Below are positions 57,951 to 64,000 of a stretch of 64,000 nucleotides of DNA, in pieces. Within the stretch, counting starts at the first letter, position 1. Each line of letters starts with the position of its first letter. The DNA is from CAZGSN01 sp964371655 (GTDB taxonomy: Bacteria; Desulfobacterota; Binatia; HRBIN30), in NCBI GenBank assembly GCA_964371655.1, contig CAYJOD010000001.1:62001-126000 (forward strand). The letters run 5' to 3'. Both the position numbers and the translations under genes were made by a program. The notes beneath the pieces were generated by a model, which had not been told where the DNA came from, made no database searches, and was given only the letters and a program-made list of their open reading frames with translations.

Positions 57951-58831
57951 CGCCCTAAGAGGGGTGAACACCTGAACACCGGCAGCGACACGCTGCGAGC
58001 ACTGCGGCGAGCGTTCGAGATGTCCGGCGCCCGTCGGCAAAGATCCGCGCTGAAAGTGCGAAAGAAACCGGCTGCTGCGTAGATTTCTACCAACCCTTGG
58101 GTCGCGACGACCGTTCCGTCGGGTTGCTCAATGAAGATTGGGCCACCTGACATCCCCGCGTCGAATTGACAATCGATCTCGACGGAAGGTGCCTTCACGA
58201 GGTGGTGTCCAGTCAAGTCGTGGCGCCCGGTAATCGTTCCTTCCACGGCATTGATAGGGATTGTCAATGAGGCCCTTCCGGTAATCTCAGTGTCGTCCGC
58301 CGTTTGGTTTGCAACAGTCAGGGCAGGACAGCCGATACCTGTCACTCTCGTCCCAGGCTCCGGGCCATTGGAGTCAATGGTGAGGTGGTGCGTGAAAGTC
58401 GCATCGAACTGTTCGCGAATGCGCAGCAGTAGAACCGCTACGTCGTGTTCTCCATCGTCGGACCAAGCCTCGGTGATGTCACAGGGAGCCATACTTTCAT
58501 CGGCGTACCAGTAAGCGGCAAGCATCTGTAGGTTCTTGAGCCGGTATCTTCGGTGGGCAGGTTTTGTCCGACAATCTTCGGGCGTGCTAGGCGTATGCCT
58601 GTCTCGTCCGCCGTCAACACGCCTGATGTACTCGACGTTGTGCTTTGCCGTGAGAGCAAGGGCCTCTCGCTCAATCGCACTGACGATGAAGCAAGTCCCT
58701 ACGGGGGTAATAGCCCCATCCTTTTCGATCACTAGAACTGGAAGGACCGCGCGCCGTAGCATCCTCGCGTTATCGCTGTCCGGAGCCACGACTTTGAGAT
58801 CGTCGAAGAGGAGGAGTATCCGTTCTTGCAT
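57947..58831 (-). CDS. Trypsin-like serine protease, core of island operon
   Basis: From ATG 58831 the 294-residue product has a chymotrypsin-like fold with VGTCFIVSAIEREALALTAK followed by HN (His64), then GEHDVAVLLLRIRE (Asp130), and DCQFDAGMSGGPIF (Ser228 in G-M-S-G-G-P). No signal peptide is present (the frame is open to TTG 58891 without one), so it should act in the cytoplasm. Trypsin-like proteases of this kind recur in bacterial conflict systems with small adaptor domains. Its stop overlaps the next gene start. The substrate is unknown. Confidence 0.75.
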   Translation of the reverse strand: MQERILLLFDDLKVVAPDSDNARMLRRAVLPVLVIEKDGAITPVGTCFIVSAIEREALALTAKHNVEYIRRVDGGRDRHTPSTPEDCRTKPAHRRYRLKNLQMLAAYWYADESMAPCDITEAWSDDGEHDVAVLLLRIREQFDATFTHHLTIDSNGPEPGTRVTGIGCPALTVANQTADDTEITGRASLTIPINAVEGTITGRHDLTGHHLVKAPSVEIDCQFDAGMSGGPIFIEQPDGTVVATQGLVEIYAAAGFFRTFSADLCRRAPDISNARRSARSVSLPVFRCSPLLGR

Positions 58832-58891
58832 ACGCGCGACGGGAAAATATGGAGCTTTCTCTCTACAACCGTTTGGTTCGGACGACGGCAA

Positions 58892-59188
58892 CTACGGCAT
58901 GGTGTAAGTTTCTGGATAGAGCGATTCGTGAATCAACGTGTCGATACGGTCTGCAGAGGTGGCCGGTCGGTCGACCGCGCGAACGCGCACGCCTGGCATC
59001 CCTCGAATTGCACGCCCACTTTCAGGAAGACCCGACGCACCGACATCAGCTTCGGTTACGGCGATGGAGCGATCAGTACGCCAACCGCTCAGGTTGGGCC
59101 GAAAAGCCTCGGTAGCCCACAGCGAGCTAAGTGCGATGCAAACGGCGTTGAGACCTTCGCGCAGTTGGTCTTGCTCGTGTCCTTCCAT
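58892..59188 (-). CDS. Small protein upstream of the trypsin-like protease
   Basis: The 98-residue product reads MEGHEQDQLREGLNAVCIAL, then LSGWRTDRSIAVTEADVGAS and RAIRGMPGVRVRAVDRPATS, and ends PETYTMP. It combines an N-terminal helix with beta-like strands. It stops immediately before the protease reading frame, so it is the first gene of the operon. It may be the sensor or adaptor that controls the protease; this is inferred from order only. Confidence 0.5.
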   Translation of the reverse strand: MEGHEQDQLREGLNAVCIALSSLWATEAFRPNLSGWRTDRSIAVTEADVGASGLPESGRAIRGMPGVRVRAVDRPATSADRIDTLIHESLYPETYTMP

Positions 59189-59393
59189 GTGCGTCGCTGT
59201 GCCATATCACATGTGCGTGTATTCGCTGCGTGCTTGGCAGGAATGGGACAACGGCACTGTTTGTCCGCCTTTTGTCCGTGAACTCTTCCCAACACGGTTT
59301 CGGTTTGCGTTGCATTCCAAGCACGCTAGGGCACTGCGCTTATGGGTTTTTATGGGATGAGTAGGGATGCGTCGCGATCGGAAAACCGCTGTC

Positions 59394-59436
59394 AACCGAA
59401 ATGTCGCTGGTTCGAGCCCGGCCCGGGGAGTTGGAA
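59394..59436 (+). repeat. attR: displaced 3' half of tRNA-Asn (43-bp direct repeat)
   Basis: Identical to 56833-56875 over 43 bp, lacking the 5' half of the tRNA. It marks the right edge of the island. Confidence 0.9.
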
Positions 59437-59437
59437 C

Positions 59438-59468
59438 GAGGGGTTAGCGATCACGCCGCTAGCCCCTC
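59438..59468 (+). terminator. Ancestral terminator of tRNA-Asn
   Basis: GAGGGGTTAGCG pairs with CGCTAGCCCCTC around ATCACGC with one G-T wobble, followed by TTCACATTCT. It directly follows the displaced tRNA 3' end, as it would have before the insertion. Confidence 0.7.
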
Positions 59469-59530
59469 TTCACATTCTAGATGGAATCTCCCAGCGACAC
59501 TCCTGCAGACAACTTCACGGTGTCCGTGGC

Positions 59531-61606
59531 TTAGAGCCGGAACCGGAATCCGGCGTGCGCCATGAATGGCGTGCCGACTTTCAAGACACCGCCGCCGCGG
59601 TCGACGTCGTAGGTGCGGTCGGCGAGGTTTTGCGCAGCTACATAGATCTGGCTGTTGAACCAAGGCAGGTCGCGCGTCGCCGACGCCAGCACCAGAAAGT
59701 AGCTGCGAAGTCGGTCCTGGTTCTCGGCGTCTTCGTACTGTGCATCGACGAAGCGGCCTTCGACGAGAAAGCTGATGATAGCGGGGTTGGAATAGCGGCC
59801 GGAGAGCGTGAAAGAATGCGGCGGCACTTGGGTCACGTGGTCGCCGACAATCTCCGCATGCGTCGGGGCGCGCACGACTTCCGAATCCGAGTAGAGGTAG
59901 CTGCCCGACAGCGTGACGTCGCGCCACACCTGGTACAGAATCTCCAGCTCGGCGCCGACCGTGCGGGTGAGCCCGGTGTTGTTGCGGGTTCGCACCTGCG
60001 AGCCATTCTCAACCGTCGTGAAGTCGGTGATCCCTCCATCGATATCGGCCCAAAAGCCGGTGGTGCGAACATCCAGCGTGTCGAGCAGCGGCATGTCCAG
60101 TCCGAGCTCGGCTCCATAGAGGTCTTCGGGCCCGAGCTTCGCGTTCGGGCGGAACTGCAGGCCTTCCACCTCGCCTTCGCGGTAGAGCTCCGACAGCGTC
60201 GGCGCCCGGAAGGCGCGATAGGCGGCGCCACGCACATGCAGCCAGTCCAGGGCGCGATAGAGAACCGCGAGCTTCGGATTGAAGGTGGCCTCCGTATGGC
60301 TCCGAAAGTGTTGGCTGTCGCTGCCGAGCTGGTCGCTTTCCGACACCGAGCCATCGTAATTGCTCCAGACATCGACGCGTCCGCCGAGCGCGATCTCCCA
60401 GCGCTCGGTCGGCGTGTAGATGCCTTGCATAAACAGCCCGGCGAAGAGCTGCTTGCCGTCGGCGCGGCGGAACCCGTCCTTCTCGCCGCTCGCCAGGTAG
60501 TGCTGCTCGCGGCTCTGGCCGTCGATCCAGTGCAGATCGAGGCCGGCGGTAAGCAGCAGCGGATCGGTCATGCGCCGCGACCATACCAGCGAACCGCCGA
60601 CGTCGGTCACCGGAATGATTTGCTTGAAATCCAGCGATTCACCGGCGCGACGAACACCGTTCACCGACAGGGCGTTGATGAAGTTGATCGAGAAGCGCTG
60701 CAGGTTCGAAAACGCGCTGAGTTGCCACTCGCTGCCGTCATCGCTGTGTGCCGTGCCGACCATGTCGACCAGACCGGAGGTTGAATCCGCAACCCGCAGG
60801 CGCGTGCCGTTGTTGTTGTCTTGATCGAAGATCTGGCCATGCACCGCAACCGACGCGGTATCGCTGAGCCGATAGGCGGCGCGCGCATTCAGCAGCTGAC
60901 TGCGCGAGCTCGAGCGGCCGTCGATGGGTCCGCGCTGCGCCGCATCGACGACCTTGAAGCCGATCGTATCGAAGTAATTGCCATCGACGCCGAGCTGCAG
61001 CTTGCCGACCTCGCCGGTCGCAAAGAAGCCGCTGTCGACGAGGTCGTGCGTTCCATAAGTGAAGTGCGCGCCACCATGATTACCGCGCGGTTTGCGCGTG
61101 ATGATATTGATGACGCCCGCCATCGCATAGTTGCCCCACAGATGCGCGCTGGCGCCGCGCACGACTTCGATGCGCTCGATCTGCTCCTTCGCAACCTTGC
61201 CCCAGAACACCTGCGCATCAAATGGATTGATGATCGGAATGCCGTCCACCATGACCAGCGCCCGGCTGGTTCCGCTGGGGCCGATGCCACGCAACGTCAC
61301 ACCCTGCGCTTCGTTGTCGAGATCCGGACTGGTGACGATGCTGCTCGAGCGCCGAAAGGTGCTGAACCCCGGCACGGTGCGCAGAATGTCGTCGAGCGAG
61401 ATGTTCGGCGACTCCTGCACCTGCTCCTCATCGAGCTCCGCCACGCTGGCCGGCGCCGAGTCCAGTGCCAGGCTCGATCGCGTTGCCGTCACCACCACTG
61501 GCTCGAGTCGATATTCCTTGCGCGGTTCGGTCTGCGCCGTAGATGCGCTCGCTGCAATTGTCCCGAGCGCAATCGCGCCCATCGCCCACAACAATCGCTG
61601 CTTCAT
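59531..61606 (-). CDS. TonB-dependent outer-membrane receptor
   Basis: The 691-residue protein has a signal peptide (LLWAMGAIALGTIAASASTA), a TonB-box-like YRLEPVVVTATRSSLALDSA, a plug domain (LDDILRTVPGFSTFRRSSSI, VTLRGIGPSGTSRALVMVDG, EQIERIEVVRGASAHLWGNY, GVINIITRKPRG) and a barrel ending in AGFRFRL. It imports a siderophore, cobalamin or other large ligand with TonB energy. ATG 61606 has GGAGG six bases upstream; the frame is open to 61618. The ligand cannot be read from sequence. Confidence 0.95.
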   Translation of the reverse strand: MKQRLLWAMGAIALGTIAASASTAQTEPRKEYRLEPVVVTATRSSLALDSAPASVAELDEEQVQESPNISLDDILRTVPGFSTFRRSSSIVTSPDLDNEAQGVTLRGIGPSGTSRALVMVDGIPIINPFDAQVFWGKVAKEQIERIEVVRGASAHLWGNYAMAGVINIITRKPRGNHGGAHFTYGTHDLVDSGFFATGEVGKLQLGVDGNYFDTIGFKVVDAAQRGPIDGRSSSRSQLLNARAAYRLSDTASVAVHGQIFDQDNNNGTRLRVADSTSGLVDMVGTAHSDDGSEWQLSAFSNLQRFSINFINALSVNGVRRAGESLDFKQIIPVTDVGGSLVWSRRMTDPLLLTAGLDLHWIDGQSREQHYLASGEKDGFRRADGKQLFAGLFMQGIYTPTERWEIALGGRVDVWSNYDGSVSESDQLGSDSQHFRSHTEATFNPKLAVLYRALDWLHVRGAAYRAFRAPTLSELYREGEVEGLQFRPNAKLGPEDLYGAELGLDMPLLDTLDVRTTGFWADIDGGITDFTTVENGSQVRTRNNTGLTRTVGAELEILYQVWRDVTLSGSYLYSDSEVVRAPTHAEIVGDHVTQVPPHSFTLSGRYSNPAIISFLVEGRFVDAQYEDAENQDRLRSYFLVLASATRDLPWFNSQIYVAAQNLADRTYDVDRGGGVLKVGTPFMAHAGFRFRL

Positions 61607-62327
61607 AGCGGCCTCCACGACCGGCGCCGTGTACAGATTTCGATTGGGATTTGCAAACTATCCGATGCCCGCGGCCGGTTCCAGAACCCGCCGCGCCCGA
61701 TCTGGCGAGGTTGTCTACATTTACTCCACCTCAATGGAGCTGTTGGGTTCCCCTCCACCTCGGCCATGTTCAGCAAGGGCTCCCGGCGCTGGTGTCGGTC
61801 GATTGCAAACCAGGCGATGGACAAAGTGCGAGCCGTCGGAACAGGCGCGGCGGTGAGGCGTCGCCTGATGGAGCTCCTACCCCTTGGCGTCTTGGCATCT
61901 TTGCGCGAGGCCACCTCAGATGTGTCTCGCGCCAAGGCGCCAAGACGCCAAGTCCTCGACCAACACCACGAGTATCGTTTCCAGTGAGCGAAGGTTCACC
62001 GGCAAGGTGACAGACACTTTGTCCGGGTCGCCGGTAGAGCACCGCGGACTGAGAGCTCGGGCTCCTACCCCTTGGCGGCCTTGCGTCTTGGCGCGAGACA
62101 ACCTCAAAAGATGCGAAGATCCTGTAGCTCTGGTGGCGCAGGCCGCCCTGCCTGCGCAGCCGAGCAGGCACGGCGGCCTGCCCCACCATCGTCCGATGCT
62201 TCAGGGCTAGCTCGCTGCTCCGGCGCAGCGCATTTCTCACAGCCCCGCAAATGAGATTCCGGATCCGAACCCGAAGCCTGAGGTCCGAGGCCTATGATCG
62301 AGCTTTGCGCAGATCTGTCGCTCCCCC
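61607..62327. repeat. Intergenic with three palindromic repeat units
   Basis: No gene is supported. 61883-61896 and 61939-61952 are exact inverted arms (CTTGGCGTCTTGGC); a related unit lies at 62071-62097, and the same 17 bp (GCTCCTACCCCTTGGCG) starts both. A different CCTGCCTGCGCAG-type palindrome lies near 62145-62190, related to one near 54475-54500. No function is assigned. Confidence 0.6.
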
Positions 62328-63767
62328 TCACGCGTGCACGCGCGGCAGCCGCTGGGCCCACGCGCATTCGGCTTCGACTTGCGCGGCGATGCGGATCAGC
62401 AGGTCTTCGCGCCCGTACGCGGCCACCAGCTGCACGCCGACGGGTAATCCTTCCGGGCTCTCGTGCACCGGCAGAGAGATCGCCGGCTGCCCGCTGGCGT
62501 TGAAGGTCGATGTGAACGTGCTGAACATCGCTGCTCGCGCCAAGGTTTCGAACGGATCGTCTGGGCTATCGAAGTAGCCGAGCAGCGGCGCCGGCGCCGA
62601 CGTGGTCGGCGTCAACAGCAGGTCGAAGCCCGAGCTCCACCAGGCTGCCAGGTCGCGAGTCTTGCGCTGCGCATACTCGATCGCCGTGACATAGTCCGAC
62701 GCATGTAGTCCGCGCGATATCTCCGTGAACGCCCACGTCGCCGGCTCGACGTCGTCGGCTGTGATCGTTCGTCCGGTCTTTTCCGCCCAGGCGTCCAGTG
62801 CACGCGCTGCGCTGCAGGCGATGACCACCGCCGTCGATCGGCCCATGGCCGGGTCGATCAACGCCTCCGGATACGCCTCTTCGACGTGATGGCCAAGAGA
62901 CGACAACAGCTTGGCCGCGCGTTCCACCGCCGCCATACATTCGGGATGCACCACCGCTCCCGATGGACTTTGAACCAGGCAGCCGATGCGCAGCCGCCCG
63001 GGCGCGGCATCGAGCTCCGCCGCATACGGGCGTAGCGCTGCCGGTGCGCAATAGGGATCACCCGGCATGACGCCGGCGATGGCATCGAGAATGGCGGCGG
63101 TATCACGCACCGAATGCGTGACGCAGTTTTGGGCCGAGAAGCCGCCCCACCCTTCCGACATGAACGGGCCCATCGACACGCGTCCGCGCGACGGTTTCAA
63201 ACCAACGAGACCGCAATGCGCCGCGGGAATTCGAATCGAGCCACCGCCGTCGGTGGCATGTGCAGCCGGCACCATGCGCGCCGCGACCGCGGCGGCGGCG
63301 CCACCGCTCGATCCACCCGCCGTACGGGTCGGATCCCAGGGATTCCGCGTCGGCCCGTACGCCATAGGTTCGGTGGTTGGGAGCAGGCCCAGCTCGGGAG
63401 TATTCGTCTTCCCGAGGATCACAAAGCCCGCCGCTTTGAAGCGCTGGGCGACATACGTGTCGTGTGCTTCGGTCCAGTTCAGCCGCTTCAAGAAACTCAT
63501 TCCGAGGTGGAACGGGTCGCCAGCGGAATGGGCGCCGAGATCCTTCAGGAGGAATGGAACACCGCGGAACGGCCCGTCCGGTAGCGTGCTCGAACGCGCC
63601 TGTTCGTGCGCTCGCTCGAAGCTCGTGGTAATGACCGCGTTGAGCTTAGGATTGACGAGCCCGATGCGTTCGATGGCGGCCTCGACGAGCTCGATCGGCT
63701 CTACCTCGCGCCGCCGTACCAGCATGGCTTGAGCGGTCGCGTCCATGCCTTCCAATTGCTTCTTCAC
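62328..63767 (-). CDS. Amidase signature family hydrolase
   Basis: The 479-residue protein has the Ser-cisSer-Lys triad: K in GVPFLLKDLG, and Ser residues in AGGSSGGAAAAVAARMVPAA with HATDGGGSIRIPAAHCGLVG. The downstream KPSRGRVSMGP and C-terminal SGQPAISLPVHESPEGLPVG, VQLVAAYGREDLL are typical of the family (aryl-acylamidase or nylon-type branch). It hydrolyses amide bonds in the cytoplasm; the substrate is unknown. The start is GTG 63767 with GGGAGG just upstream. Confidence 0.9.
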   Translation of the reverse strand: MKKQLEGMDATAQAMLVRRREVEPIELVEAAIERIGLVNPKLNAVITTSFERAHEQARSSTLPDGPFRGVPFLLKDLGAHSAGDPFHLGMSFLKRLNWTEAHDTYVAQRFKAAGFVILGKTNTPELGLLPTTEPMAYGPTRNPWDPTRTAGGSSGGAAAAVAARMVPAAHATDGGGSIRIPAAHCGLVGLKPSRGRVSMGPFMSEGWGGFSAQNCVTHSVRDTAAILDAIAGVMPGDPYCAPAALRPYAAELDAAPGRLRIGCLVQSPSGAVVHPECMAAVERAAKLLSSLGHHVEEAYPEALIDPAMGRSTAVVIACSAARALDAWAEKTGRTITADDVEPATWAFTEISRGLHASDYVTAIEYAQRKTRDLAAWWSSGFDLLLTPTTSAPAPLLGYFDSPDDPFETLARAAMFSTFTSTFNASGQPAISLPVHESPEGLPVGVQLVAAYGREDLLIRIAAQVEAECAWAQRLPRVHA

Positions 63768-64000
63768 TTGACCTCCCGCGGAGCCAGAACGTCCCCGTAC
63801 AACGCGAGTGTCACCTCACCCCTGCGCCGTACCCGCATCCTTTATCGACGAAGCGGCGCCGACGGAAGCACCCGGCCACGACCCACAGTGGTTCTGGTAG
63901 GAAGAATGGCCCTACTCGCACCGACCCGGAAGAAATGGAAAACAGGAAACCGAGAACCCTAAATGCAAAACCGGAAATGTGCCTAATTTCCAGTTTCCGG

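Larger units (their letters stand above)
56876..59436. mobile_element. 2.56-kb integrase-less island in tRNA-Asn
   Basis: The stretch between two perfect 43-bp repeats carries two tiny membrane-protein genes on the plus strand and a minus-strand operon of four genes around a trypsin-like protease. No recombinase or helper gene is present, so it must be mobilised in trans or be a deletion remnant. The original tRNA terminator appears displaced to 59438-59468, directly after the right repeat. Confidence 0.85.

Noticed and set aside
59342..60784. 480-codon plus-strand frame
   Set aside because: It is the antisense shadow of the TonB receptor, whose family motifs and signal peptide are clear on the minus strand.
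60821..61987. 388-codon plus-strand frame
   Set aside because: Antisense to the receptor plug and then noncoding repeats; low-complexity Arg/Ala-rich product.
1..64000. CRISPR array
   Set aside because: No regularly spaced direct repeats with unique spacers were seen; the only tandem array is the coding repeat of the galaxin-like gene.

Overview
The window reads as part of the chromosome of an uncultured, high-GC, Gram-negative bacterium. The Gram-negative evidence is a TonB receptor, an Omp85-type barrel, lipoproteins and multihaem cytochromes with a Tat-type iron-sulphur subunit. The mix (MeaB, NrfD-type redox complex, GMC and amidase enzymes) would fit Deltaproteobacteria-like or Binatota-like lineages, but no rRNA or ribosomal protein is present, so the phylum is unresolved.

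Positions 1 to about 33,832 form the right part of a large integrative element. It carries an excisionase-like HTH gene (cut by the window edge), a toxin-antitoxin pair, parA-parB, a replication-type HTH gene, a 0.8-kb block of inverted repeats, two DUF2958 genes, radC, a coupling-type ATPase gene broken by a frameshift, a replication-relaxation gene and a tyrosine recombinase. A 16-bp palindrome occurs three times around parB and is the likely centromere. Cargo includes a probable defence operon (PD-(D/E)XK-like nuclease, diadenylate-cyclase-like protein, Mrr nuclease), two DUF5677-like proteins, a TIGR04141-type protein, further toxin-antitoxin-like genes, a secreted matrixin-type protease, a queuosine-precursor-transporter gene coupled to two orphan genes, and a predicted GTPase coupled to a membrane protein. 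The element ends at a displaced 3' half of a tRNA-Met(CAT) gene (33,791-33,832), its probable attachment site.

From about 33.8 kb to the end the sequence looks chromosomal: outer-membrane barrel, alpha/beta hydrolase, vanadium-haloperoxidase-like lipoprotein, an eight-repeat galaxin-like secreted protein, GMC oxidoreductase, a flavoprotein-ferredoxin pair, an octahaem cytochrome / FeS / NrfD membrane redox operon with a monohaem cytochrome, MeaB, two NarL-type response regulators with one histidine kinase, a TonB-dependent receptor and an amidase. Intergenic spaces hold several families of imperfect palindromes.

A second, very small island (about 2.56 kb) sits in tRNA-Asn(GTT), flanked by perfect 43-bp direct repeats. 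It has no integrase and carries two tiny membrane proteins plus a compact four-gene operon around a trypsin-like serine protease. Together with the DAC-like/nuclease operon, this is the best candidate for an undescribed system here.

Three genes show apparent small deletions (a 4-bp GATC unit; two homopolymer contractions). Sequencing error and true decay cannot be separated from sequence alone. All family calls were made by reading sequences, without database searches.
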